This document shows, piece by piece, positions 22,354-32,536 of a DNA stretch of 64,000 nt. The DNA is taken from assembly GCF_030864355.1 (NCBI RefSeq), contig NC_083396.1, positions 2,294,001 through 2,358,000 on the forward strand. The letters run 5' to 3'. Each line of letters begins with the position of its first letter. Position 1 is the first letter of the stretch. This stretch comes from Cutaneotrichosporon cavernicola. Taxonomy: Eukaryota; Basidiomycota; Tremellomycetes; Trichosporonales; Trichosporonaceae. A program made the translations under genes and the position numbers. Below the pieces are notes generated by a model, which was not told where the DNA came from, made no database searches, and worked only from the letters and a program-made list of their open reading frames with translations.

Positions 22354-23234
22354 AACACCACTTCCTTACCCCACTCCCCCACGTCGCGTCAAACAGCATT
22401 CCTCATTCAGTATCTCGCGTCAAGCGAGGTACTCTACTTGACGCTCAGCTGGTAAAGGCAGCTGTGCCCAGCGAGCAATCACAGCGACCGGCTTATCATC
22501 CGCTGCCTCGATTGCAGATTGCCTTGTCATAAGCGAGATGCACTCACCAGGGAGCATGGGATGAGTTCAGATCGTCTTTGAGAAGACACTCACGGGATCC
22601 GCCTCTAGGTCGTCTATGTCGCTTTCTGTCTTCAAAATGCAAGCCATATTCCGCTCCGTTGGAATTAATGAATGGCTGATGACACCACGCCTCCGGGACT
22701 TCCACGAGAGGACAAGATGGTTGAGGGGCCTACACCAACTACGCTCTGGTCGAAAAGGCGTCGCGTCCCGCATGAACAATGGACATGTTCAGGCACGTGT
22801 TGCGGAACGCTGGTCACTCTCGGCACCGAAAGACAAGGTCAAAGCACACTGTTATTACCTCGGCGTCCTGCACTTCCTGCCTGATCGAAACGACTCATCG
22901 CTGGACGACCATCATCCTCAAGGCTTCAAGCCCATAGCACACCAACACAAGTCCTCATGTGACTGGCTGTGCCCGACACGCGCCAGGGCCTCGGCAGTGA
23001 TGGGTCTCTCCAGGACGCACGGCACGCCTTGGCAAGCCTCGCAGGTCCTACCGCACGCCTTTTTTATTCTGAGGCACCGTCCAGAAACCTGGAACTAGAG
23101 GTCGCGGCGCGCAGAGTATGAAACGAATCCGGGATCCGCACGACCTGCCACAGCAGAAGCTGCGGCCAACATAGGGGATGCTGTGCCTGATCTGAGGAGA
23201 TAAGGATCTTGTGTCAGTTCCATCAGCCAGTACC

Positions 23235-23264
23235 AGATCCGTTCCGTTCAGATCCGTTCCGTTC
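23235..23264. repeat. 15-bp direct tandem duplication
   Basis: Two exact adjacent copies of AGATCCGTTCCGTTC in the gene-free region; each copy itself contains a GTTCC/GTTC internal echo. Confidence 0.85.
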
Positions 23265-23730
23265 AGGTTATTACTGTAGCGTCCCCAAGCCATCCCTCGC
23301 CAGCTTCAAGTGTCACTTGCCACCGTCTCGCACTTTGGCGCATGGAATCCTGGATGCGGCAATGGAGGCGGCCTAAGCGCAGCTACCTGTGAGCGCTCGA
23401 GCGGTCGCCCATGTCCCATTGCATGTCAGCAGACAGGGTTGAGTGGTGGCGGCCTAACGTGCTCAGGCGAGGTGCTGCTACCCTTGGAGTATGGCAGCAT
23501 GGCAGTAGACTCCAGGCCAGACTATTCCAGACGCTCCAGCGACAAGATTAAGACACAGATCATCTGGGTCAGTCCCCTCACCCCTCTTTCTACTCGATTG
23601 ATACTCATCTTGAACCCCTCTCGCCCAGTAATTAGCTTACCGCCGCCAGTACGACCGTGTCCCCCCTCTCTCCTGCAACAAAAGTGTGGAGTTCGAGTCC
23701 TTTTTGGACGACGTGTACGTCCAGGGAAAG

Positions 23731-24750
23731 ATGGACGTGGATGGGACTGAAGTAGTGATGGGAGGATGGGGCAACAATGTGCAGGTGATCGGCTCCGGAA
23801 TCAACACCCACTCGCTTCCGGATGGTTATGGTAATGGTGGGTGGAGTGCCACATTCTTCAACACACCGACTGTGGCTCCCACCCGCGCCATGCCTATGCA
23901 TGGCGATGCGACCAACTTGGACCTCGGTCTAAGCCTGAGCCTGGAGCTCAACACCTGCGATGATGAGGGGAATGGTGATCATGGAACAACGATGTCCCCT
24001 TGGACTTGGCCTACTCCACCACCCACAAGAGTTGGTTTGATCCAAGTGCCACATCGTCCATCCACACCATCAACTTCGAGTCCCACTCCAACTGTTAACC
24101 TCACGTTACCACTCTCTCGGCCTCCCTCTTTCCAACATCTTGAGCAACACCAACACCAACACCAACATCATCCTACCAACGTCAACGCCGCCCGCCCTCA
24201 TACTGCGCCTTCCTTCTCGGCTTTTGGCTGGGCCGCGCCCACCTTCCCTCACCTTGTGGCCCCGCCATTCGCTTTCACCGTACCCGAGGTCATGGTTGAA
24301 GAATTACCAGAGACTTGGTTGGTTCAATCCAGTGGCACGCCATACACTGTCCTCGCTTCCCCTCTCGTCACGTATCCCTCGGTAGCACAGAGCGAGGTGA
24401 CTCCCTTTCCACCCGCTACCAACACTTCTCCTCATCGGCTCTACACCCCACCTGCCACAAGACGCTCGACTCGTCTGGGTGACTTGGCGCACACTCACCT
24501 GGGGCCACTTTCGCACGCGCCAAGGTCTGACTTGGCAGCACTGGCTGCAAACCCCCCTCCACCGCCGCTCGGTTCAGAACCGAACGCATCCCTCCCCGTT
24601 CCGATGACGTCGTCGCCTGTGTCGTCGGCTTCGCTGTCGTCACCACGGATCGCGACACCCCACGACTTGTCCCAGCTCCCGAACGACCCGTGCGAGGTGG
24701 GCGACAAACCTACCTGCCAAACAGAGCCTTCGGGCACGGTCTTAGAGTGA
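23731..24750 (+). CDS. Low-complexity protein of unknown function
   Basis: An open frame of 339 residues from MDVDGTEVVMGGWGNN to TGA. The same frame stays open upstream to about 23650 (reading YRRQYDR, VEFESFLDDVYVQG), so the true start is probably in an upstream exon not resolved here; an AG at about 23684 is a candidate acceptor. It is Pro/Ser/Thr-rich with a short His/Gln repeat (EQHQHQHQHH), a hydrophobic aromatic patch (FSAFGWAAPTFPHLVAPPFA) and ATRRSTRLGDLAH. No signal peptide, membrane span or known domain. Length and composition like neighbouring disordered regulators suggest a real gene; function unknown. Confidence 0.5.
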   Translation: MDVDGTEVVMGGWGNNVQVIGSGINTHSLPDGYGNGGWSATFFNTPTVAPTRAMPMHGDATNLDLGLSLSLELNTCDDEGNGDHGTTMSPWTWPTPPPTRVGLIQVPHRPSTPSTSSPTPTVNLTLPLSRPPSFQHLEQHQHQHQHHPTNVNAARPHTAPSFSAFGWAAPTFPHLVAPPFAFTVPEVMVEELPETWLVQSSGTPYTVLASPLVTYPSVAQSEVTPFPPATNTSPHRLYTPPATRRSTRLGDLAHTHLGPLSHAPRSDLAALAANPPPPPLGSEPNASLPVPMTSSPVSSASLSSPRIATPHDLSQLPNDPCEVGDKPTCQTEPSGTVLE

Positions 24751-24814
24751 GTGTCGTGTTTCGAGATTATGGTTCTGGATGTTTCAAGGCCCGTGTGGAG
24801 GGTGTGCCATGTTC

Positions 24815-24818
<4 letters not shown>

Positions 24819-24870
<52 letters not shown>
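24819..24870. repeat. (AG)26 microsatellite
   Basis: Twenty-six perfect AG dinucleotides about 70 bp after the stop of the preceding gene, probably in its 3' region. Likely length-polymorphic between strains. Confidence 0.97.
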
Positions 24871-24872
<2 letters not shown>

Positions 24873-25963
24873 GGTAGCAACGAGGAATAGCGCTTTGGGG
24901 CAGTGTGAGCGTCGTGAATTCACAGTGTCCAATGTGTGTGTGGGAGCATGCGGACCTGTGAACATGAGGGCGAGAAAGGGCGAAAGTCAAAGTGGCGCCC
25001 GTGTGGCGAGGTATGAGGGATGACAGGTCGATCGCAAATGACCAAAAACTCGCTCGTTCAAGCCTGTTGCCTCACTCTCGTCCTTGACAATTGTCCATCG
25101 CAGGCCATTGTTCAAAGCCCCCCGTTTAAAAGCTGGTGATGCGTCTGTGCACCGCGAACAATGGGGTTGTGCACGATGGTCTCCCAGATTACAGAGTGGT
25201 ATGGGGTCCTTTGTGTGTGTCCTGCGCCCGTTTCGTTTCCCCCCTTTTCTTCTCCCACGCCCATCTGAGAATCTATGGATCCACACACACACAGCTTACC
25301 AACGTATATTCGAACCCGTATAATTGGGCTATTGCTCCAAGCTCCAAGGAGAGAGAAGAGGTCTCGAGAAGCCGTGAGCCATGTCGCCCCACCCTGGGGT
25401 CACCGGTCATCACCTACAGTAGACATGGCTCGCGAGGCTCTGTTATCGGGAAATGTGGCATGGATCGGCATTTCTGAGCTTCTCCTATCTCGAGTAGGTT
25501 CTGGGGCTAAAGTGTGCCCAGCAACGAAGGAGGCTGGTTGCTGTGCTTGTCGTGGGAGGCCTTGTGTGGGAGGGCGGAGGAACAGGAGTGGTCACCAGGC
25601 CTCAATGACCACAGATGTGGCTGGGTGTGCACACAGTGCACGTACGCTCAAAGCAAGTTGGTGCACACGACGAGCACGAGATGATTGGTCGTGGGAACAC
25701 ATGGCTGAACCTGGCCATCCGCGCTGACGATCAGGAGGAGCGGTTGGCTTCCTGTACGTCGCCTCGAATCGCCCCACGAGTCCAGACAGTCATCATCACT
25801 CTCGACGGTCGGAAATGCTTCATCTTGCACTATAACCGTGCTCACTCACACGCCCGGCCACATAAACACAACAACCCACACGCCCACGTCCCTTTGGCAG
25901 CTCTCTTCTTCTTTGTCATCGTCCACCGACCAACAACATCGGCAGCAACTGGTGCGACGATCA
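24871..25963. other. Spacer upstream of the forkhead gene
   Basis: About 1.1 kb with no supported gene. The last 100 bp are pyrimidine- and CA-rich (CACACGCCC, ACACAACAACCCAC) and probably form the 5' leader of the forkhead gene. The reading frame of that gene is open upstream to about 25838, without an ATG before 25964. Confidence 0.45.
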
Positions 25964-27701
25964 ATGGTCCCCTTGCAAGAGCACGCCTCAACTTTCGACA
26001 CTACCTCCAACACAGTCCGCCCGAACCAGATGGTGATGTCGTCCACGACTGCCTACCAACACTCGCCGGTCACCGCCCACAACGCCCTTATTGCGGGGGC
26101 CAATTCATCGATCAACAACACATCCCCCTTGGTCTCCTCGCTCAACACGGCCCCATCACACTCGGGCTATCCCATGGCTGCTCAACCCACTGCGCCCGCT
26201 AATACCTCTGGTGCTTTCGCCACCGGAAGCGACGAAACCTCCCAGGGATCGGCTCTCCCTCCCATGATTGCCGCTGGGCCAAACATGGCTTCTACTGCCT
26301 ACTACGGGGCTCCTGTCCGTCCATACACATCGCAGGCTACCGTGTACCCACAGTCGCAGACCCAGGCCTACCACGCCGCGGGCCAGGGGCAGAACCAGCA
26401 GCAGTACGCGGAGGGCACCGGCCAGCAGACCAACAACCAGCATCAAGCATACCACGATGGCCAGTACACATCTCCAACCATCGGTTACTACCAGCCGACT
26501 AGCAATGTCCACCCTTCGTACCCCATGAGCTACGGTCATGCGCGCTCCGACAGCATTGGTTCGTGGCACGCCCCGTCCGACATGTATGACTACGGTCGCC
26601 ACACCAGCACCTCCAGCGGTGACGGTGGGGGCCGCGCCAGTGGCAAGGGTGAACCTTTCCTGCTTCCCAACGAGGATGAGCTCCCCCGGCCAGCCCCTTC
26701 CTACGCAGCCCTCATTGGAGAGGCCCTCCTCCTCGCAGACCCTCCGCACCAGCTATACGTCTCGGAGATTTCAGAGTCCATCAAGGCCCGTTACCCATGT
26801 GAGTGTTCTTGTGGCGCACGGTGGCAGCCCACGCGCTCGCCGCATTGTTTCCCACTAACCCTGAGTCTACCACCAATTCCCGTCCAAGATCTACAACGGC
26901 GTTCGGCACCAGACTTCCATGTGTAAGGCCTTTGTCAAGATCCCCAGGCCATTCGGGGACCAGTCAGGTGGGGCTAGGAAGTGGGCCATCCGTTCCGGCT
27001 GCCAGACCTGGTTCCGGGACGGAGACTACCACCCTCCGGTCTCGCCGCCCTCTGCGATCCACAACAAGAGTAAGGGCGGGAAGAAGCGCTCGACCAGCAA
27101 CAGCAAACAGCTTGCGATCGGCCACGACCCCATGAGCCCCAACCTCTCGAGCGCCAACGGTCCGTCAGACGGCCCACCCTGGGATCCAGTCCGCAACCCA
27201 CTACCGTGGCTCCAGCGCTTCCGTGCAAGCCGCCTCGGACCGCAGCTGGTCCAAGACCAACAGCTCGTTCCTCGCGCTCAGCCAGGGCCAGCACAGAGCG
27301 GATACGGTCTCATTCCAACCCAGTACGCCCAGACTGCGGCTTACGGAATGACGCCCACGTACACGCACCAGCAGTACTATGGCACTGGCAGTGGGGGGGA
27401 TTGGAGCACCTACCAACAGCACCCCGCGGCCCATTACTACCCCTCGCCTCCCGAGCATGGCGGGAGCTGGCGTCCTCCCGCCACCAACTTCGCATTTAGC
27501 GAACCTCCCCTCGCTCGCCATCGCCCAGCGATCCTTAACTCGGACGACTCGTCGCACGACGACGCCCGGTCTCACTCCCGCGGCCACCCCTCGCCAGGGC
27601 TACAGGGCGAGTACCAGTTGAACGAAGCCGACTATTCGAAGCGCGAGACGAGCACTCCCCTCTCGTCGCCACCTCCAGGTGCGGACTCTAGCGATGCGTA
27701 A
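25964..27701 (+). CDS. Divergent forkhead-type transcription factor
   Basis: Two exons, 25964-26798 and 26866-27701 (67-nt intron with ACTAAC branch), 556 residues. The N-terminal 240 residues are Gln/Ser/Tyr/Pro-rich. A forkhead-like winged helix follows at about residues 245-335: PAPSYAALIGEALLLADP, LYVSEISESIKARYPF, IYNGVRHQTSMCKAFVKIPR, then GARKWAIRSGCQTWF. It matches the forkhead order (PxYSYAxLI, helix 2, YPxY, recognition helix, FxKVPR), but the recognition helix reads NGVRHQTS where typical forkheads have N-S-I-R-H-N-L-S; the intron splits the domain just before it. The C-terminal 200 residues are Tyr/Gln/Pro-rich and likely activation-type. Start ATG is the first in frame. A DNA-binding role is inferred from the fold; targets are not predictable. 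Confidence 0.8.
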
Positions 27702-29065
27702 GCGCCATTTGGTCGTACCACCAGCCAAGTCCATTGTGCGGTACTCACATCAAACTTTGCTGAAAATTCACCATCCCCCACCCTCGAGCATCACCTCCAT
27801 GGCCTCCCAGTCGCACACGCCCCACCCTCATCCCCTATCAAGGCTTCACCTGGGCCTACCTCGCAACTTCATCGAGGCTGTATGTACAAAACTCTCCTCC
27901 CCTCGCATGCGTCCGCCATGCCGGCACTATAAGATACAAACGCGGACACTATTCAAGGGCCATCATCTCATCTCATCCCATCTCATCTCCTCACCTCTCA
28001 AAGGGCCGCAAGCTGCGCGCCGTCATCGGTGCCGCTGCAAGTCCCTATTCCTTCACCAACTCCTGTTCCGCTCCAGTCTCCAATCCAGTCTCCAATCAGG
28101 TCGTAGTGGTTGTATTTAGCATGCACTGGTCGTAATGCGACGGGCTGGAGGGGCTGGGGTTGGGAGACGAGATACGAGTGAGCTCGCTTCGTCAAGGCCT
28201 GACGGACATGTCGCCCGCAAAGCAGATACCGTGTGTGATACATGCTAATGGGGACAGATTAAGGGCGGATTCAATTCGACTCGTTTTGCCACCCAAGCGC
28301 GGATCTCATTCCAATTTCCCAAACCCCTGCGAGATGCCAAAAGCAAAAAGCAAAACGGCTGGAGGACCGAAGTTTGAGCACAAAGTGCATCGACCGGGAT
28401 TGCGACGTTTGTCCTGTTCATGGCCCGTTGCAGATATGTTGGTCAGTACGTGGCCGACTCAAGACCAGAAACCTCTGACAGTCTGAAGAAGAATACCCAC
28501 CGAAACGCTGGACTCAGCAGCTACTTGACTCGTCGAGCCGTACTTCCACCCCACGTTGCCTCTATACATTTCTTCGATTCTTCCCATCAGACCAGGGCCT
28601 GCAGGGAATAAAACATTTAGCACAAGTCGAAGCAAAACGGCGCAGAGGACCAGAATTGATTCCCCGACCACATGTAATGCTCTCGTCGCCGCCTCAATCA
28701 GCACTGCTGATGCGTGCGCATATTCGCCTTGACATTTCCCATCCCCTATAAAACGCCGACACCCTCTCGAGTTGTAGAGCTTGCTCGAAGTTCCTGCTAT
28801 ACGTTCTGACGACCTCCAAGAGCAAACATGCCCTCTGAAAATAGTAAAGCCGGAGCCTTGCACGGCCATGTTCTGTTCTCGCGTACACGCTGTTTTCATT
28901 GTTCAGAACTACAAACCCTTCCCCGAGCGCCCCCTTCATAAATCCCACTCCGCTGAAACAAGCTGGCGGAACCCTCCTGGCTCAGTCGGCCTGATGCCAG
29001 ACGAGTCAAAAATCTATGCATCAAGTACAAACTATATGCTCTCCGGCAGCACTGCGCTGTGTAGT
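27702..29065. other. Gene-free spacer (1.4 kb)
   Basis: Between convergent genes. CATCTCATC-type short repeats occur around 27963-27996, and TCCAATCAGG/TCCAGTCTCC echoes near 28072-28100. No credible coding or RNA gene seen. Confidence 0.45.
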
Positions 29066-31660
29066 CTAGAAGCGAAGATAACAAATCTCTAGCAGAGCTG
29101 GGGTCAGCCGACTTGCTCGCGGCCACTCGACTCACGGAATCCCAACATCAGGCCGGCCCAGAAAATAATGTTGCCGAGAGTGCGGTTGCGCTTGACCGCA
29201 GGTAGGCGACCGATCATAATCATGGGAAGCTGTATCATCTGGTGTGAGCGCGACGGTCAGCTTAGCCTGGGCGCTGTTTGCGCCGGACTCACCTGCATGA
29301 GGAAGAGGTACGGCCTGATCTTCTTGCTGACGACGGCCATGACGAGCTCGTGACACAGCGCCGAGAGGAGGAAGGTGAAGAACGTCGCGCTCCAGCGACC
29401 GAGGCGGAGACCTGAGCGACTGGACGCGTAGACGTGGCGAAGGAGGAAGGTGTGTACAGGCTTGTTCCACTTGCGCGAGAATTCGTCCCACGACGTAGAG
29501 TTCCACCAGTCCTGGTAGAACTCGCGGTCGGCAAAGTACGAGATCTCGGCGAACCCCGTGCACACGCACTCGAAGATGATGTAAAAGATGAGGAGGAAAT
29601 TAACGATCATCGGGATCGCAAGCTGGGCGAAGGTCTGGATGAGGTTGTCCCCCGGCTTTGGGCTGTATGGCATGATGTAGTGTTCTGTGACGGTGTAGAT
29701 AAGGCTGAAGGTGCCGAACGTCGCAAACACCTTCTCGAGGATGAAGAGCGGGCGCCTGGTGCTTGTGCGCGGATACTCAAGCTGATACACGAGCGTGGGA
29801 AAGAACATGAACTCGATAAAGTGCTTGTAGGTGACGTTCTGGGGCCAGACGAGGCCACGTTCGCCGTTCGAACACAGCTCGTCGCTCATGGCATCGATAT
29901 TGCGCGCCAGGAGGGCGATTTTCGGGTCCGAACTCCACGCGAGGAGTGTCGGCGCGCGCTTCGCGTGCGGGCTGGTGGTATGTGCGGGTTCGAGCGAAGT
30001 ACCGCGCGGCAGGCCAGACTGGGGCGCGGGGAGCGCATCCGTCGCAGGCTTCGATGAGCGTATCCGGCGGCGCACCTCGCCATTCTTCTTCTTCGCATTA
30101 CCGTTCAGGCCGAGGCGCGCAGAGGTCTCCGATAAGACTGCCCCGTTGTCATTCGGGACTCTGATTTGAGGCGGTGTAGGCGTTGGGGCGGGCGTCGCGG
30201 GCTCGCTGATGCGTGGCGCAGACGCCTCGCGCGCCTCGAGCTCGCCTTTGCGCTCGGCCGCCTCCGCGAGCGCGGCCTCGTGGCCTCCAGGCAACGAGTT
30301 GAGGTATTCGTGTAACGTGCGCTTCTCCTCGATGAGGCGTGCGTTCACGTTGGCGAGCATGCCGTTGTGCGACATGTACGAGTGCATCTTCATCATGCTC
30401 GACAGGGCGTCTGCGGTCGGTTAGCCTTAGGCGTGGTTAACCAACTCACGAAGGACGAGGAAGCCTGCTTGAACCCAGTACCAATTTCGCGCATAGCCCC
30501 AGGCGATGGCGACGCCTAGAAAGGTCGTCTGGAACACATGCTGGAAGATGAGAGCTGTCCAGTTGTACTTGAAGTAACCCTTCTGGAGACACTTGACGAA
30601 CGGCACACAGAGGAGCATGGACGTGACCATAATGAAGTCGGCGAATGCGAGCGCGACACCATCCGCCGTGATGAGTTGCGCAAAGTTTGGCGAGAGGAGA
30701 GTGCGGTTGGTCTCCCATGACTCGATGCATGTGCGCAGGAAGAGGAGTGCAAGGGCTGGCGGCCGAAAGTGCACGACATGGAACATTGAGAACGCCGGCG
30801 AAGGAGATGCAGGACAAAGAGGAGGGCGTCGAGATGGGAAATGAGGAGGAACGACGCGTTGACGGGACGCGCGATTGGTGAGGGTCAGCTCTGTCGCCAC
30901 CGCACGTCTCACGCCAACTCACCTATCCAGAAGAGGGTGAAGAAGCCGCGGAACTGGTCAGACTGGGACTTGTTGTTCTCGCGGTCAAACGACGAGTAGC
31001 GCGGCTTAAACTGGAGCAGGGCCTTGATCTCCTTGCCCGCGGAAACGTAAGGACGGACGAGGACAGTACCACTTGGCGTCGCAATAACGGCGTCCTCGCA
31101 TGGTGCGCTAGACAGTACGGCGCCCATGTTGGTGGAAAGGGAAAGGTGAGAGGATGATCGGGGAGAGTCTTGTTTGTCGAGCTCCTCTTGAAGCTGAGCG
31201 TCAAGGTTGAGGTTGAAGTCTGCGTCGTCGTGCTCGAGTTGGACTTGCTTAGAGAGGGGATGGGATCCCAAGTTAGAAAGTGAAGAGGATGGCCGTGTAA
31301 GGAGCGAGTGTGGGGTAGACGCGCCGTCTGGGGTCGAGGAGAGGTGATTCCGAGGCAAAGAATGTTGGGATATTTGAGATGGATGCGGAGAGGGGTCTAA
31401 TGAGGACAATGTGACGGGTGATGGGTTATCAAGGTGGAGATCTGCTGTTGATGTTGGTGGGGTTGGAATAGTGGTTTGCGTCGCCCCGGTCCCGGGCTCG
31501 GACGCGCGGGCCAGTTTGGAAGCACTGGTGTCAGTGCCATGGCAGAGGACTTGCTGCTCGGTCATGACGCAGACGCGCTTGGACAGGGACAGGGATGACC
31601 GGCGGCCGAGGTTGTAGAGTTGAGGTGGTGTAGGAGGGTTACTCACCGAGTAGCGACCAT
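29066..31660 (-). CDS. ARE2: Sterol O-acyltransferase, ARE/ACAT type (MBOAT)
   Basis: Six exons: 31660-31647, 31524-30923, 30755-30450, 30410-29293, 29238-29136, 29097-29066; 724 residues, all phases close. Transfers fatty acyl groups from acyl-CoA to ergosterol-type sterols in the ER, making sterol esters for lipid droplets. The cytosolic N-terminal 200 residues are Ser/Thr-rich and disordered. The membrane part has FRGFFTLFWI, the MBOAT/ACAT signature FADREFYQDWWNSTSWDEFS, KWNKPVHTFLLRHVY and the active-site histidine region LLSALCHELVMAVV. WDEFS and FLLRHVY are closer to yeast Are1/Are2 than to DGAT1. Exon 1 is only 14 nt (MVATR-). Introns 1 and 2 (122 and 167 nt) are long for this window; the rest are 38-54 nt. 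Divergent from NCE101. Confidence 0.92.
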
Positions 31661-32182
31661 GGTGGCAAGCGATTGTTGGGTGGCGAGTTGAGAGATGTGA
31701 CGTGGCTTGTGGCTTGTTCGGTTTTACTCTTGAATTGGCAGTGGCAAACAGTCATGTTCCAACCTTTGATATAAAGGTACACGCCTACAAGGTACGACTA
31801 AACAAGTGACCCATGTATATGACACAGTTGTCGAGGTACCTCCGTTAACCCATGTGCCAAAGAATACGTCACTACTCGGCAGCTCCCCAGATAGGCAGCT
31901 TGCCAGTACAAGCACAACGTAGGTCCCACATCCTGAGCCAACTGCCTCCGTCTCCGTCGCTGGCTCGAATTGACGCAACCTCCACCCTCCAACCTCCACC
32001 CTCCAGCAGAACCTGGAGCCCACCCTGTCCCTGCATCTTTGCGTTAAGCGTCATTGAGAGCCTCAACTTGACACTATAACTTGGTCTCCATCTCCAACTC
32101 TCACCTGCAACGGCGCTCTCCAACAAAGCTCGGCTCGCCTTGCCTTGTCTCCTGCCTCTCTTATTCATCAGCCTCCACCACA
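31661..32182. promoter_or_regulatory. Divergent promoter between sterol acyltransferase and NCE101
   Basis: A 522-bp spacer between two start codons. It contains a duplicated CAACCTCCACCCTCCA motif (about 31976-32004) and pyrimidine-rich leader sequence next to NCE101. No specific regulator site is claimed. Confidence 0.45.
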
Positions 32183-32536
32183 ATGCCACGAAACTACCTT
32201 CTCTCACGCACGCTCGACCCGCTCCTCGGCGTCTTCACCGGCTTCCTGGCGTACTACTTGCACGAGACGAACCCGCGCACAGCGCCACCACCAGGACATA
32301 CGCTCAAGGACCTCGTGGGCTGGCAGGTCGCCGAGAACAAGCAGCGGGCTGAGGAGGCTTCGGCCGCTAATGCTGCAGCAGACAGCGCAGAGCTCGAGGC
32401 CGTGCGCCGCGAGTTGGACGACGCAGAGTCAATTGACAGGGTGATCCAGGCGGTCAAGAGCGCGCCGGAGGCTGCTGCGGCTGTCGCGCGCACAACACTG
32501 AAAGAGGAGAGCAAAATGGCTGACAAGGCCGTGTAG
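32183..32536 (+). CDS. NCE101: Nce101-like small membrane protein
   Basis: A single exon of 117 residues. The N-terminus MPRNYLLSRTLDPLLGVFTG, FLAYYLHETNPRTAPPPGHT, LKDLVGWQ closely follows the Nce101 (non-classical export 1) pattern: one hydrophobic segment, then the invariant ETNPRTAxPxG turn. The C-terminal 65 residues form an Ala/Glu-rich probable coiled coil (ENKQRAEEASAANAAADSA, AELEAVRRELDDAE), an extension beyond the very short yeast protein. In yeast Nce101 has been linked to leaderless protein export, a role not well established. Start ATG is the first in frame; the frame is open upstream without an ATG that looks coding. Confidence 0.85.
   Translation: MPRNYLLSRTLDPLLGVFTGFLAYYLHETNPRTAPPPGHTLKDLVGWQVAENKQRAEEASAANAAADSAELEAVRRELDDAESIDRVIQAVKSAPEAAAAVARTTLKEESKMADKAV

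Larger units (their letters stand above)
20747..23730. other. Gene-free stretch (3.0 kb) with simple repeats
   Basis: Short frames only; none can be joined into a credible protein. It holds a 21-nt C homopolymer and a 15-bp direct duplication (listed). A possible exon near 23501-23569 (frame starting MAVDSRPDYSRRSSDK, followed by GTCAGT) could belong to the next gene, but I could not join it in phase. Confidence 0.4.
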
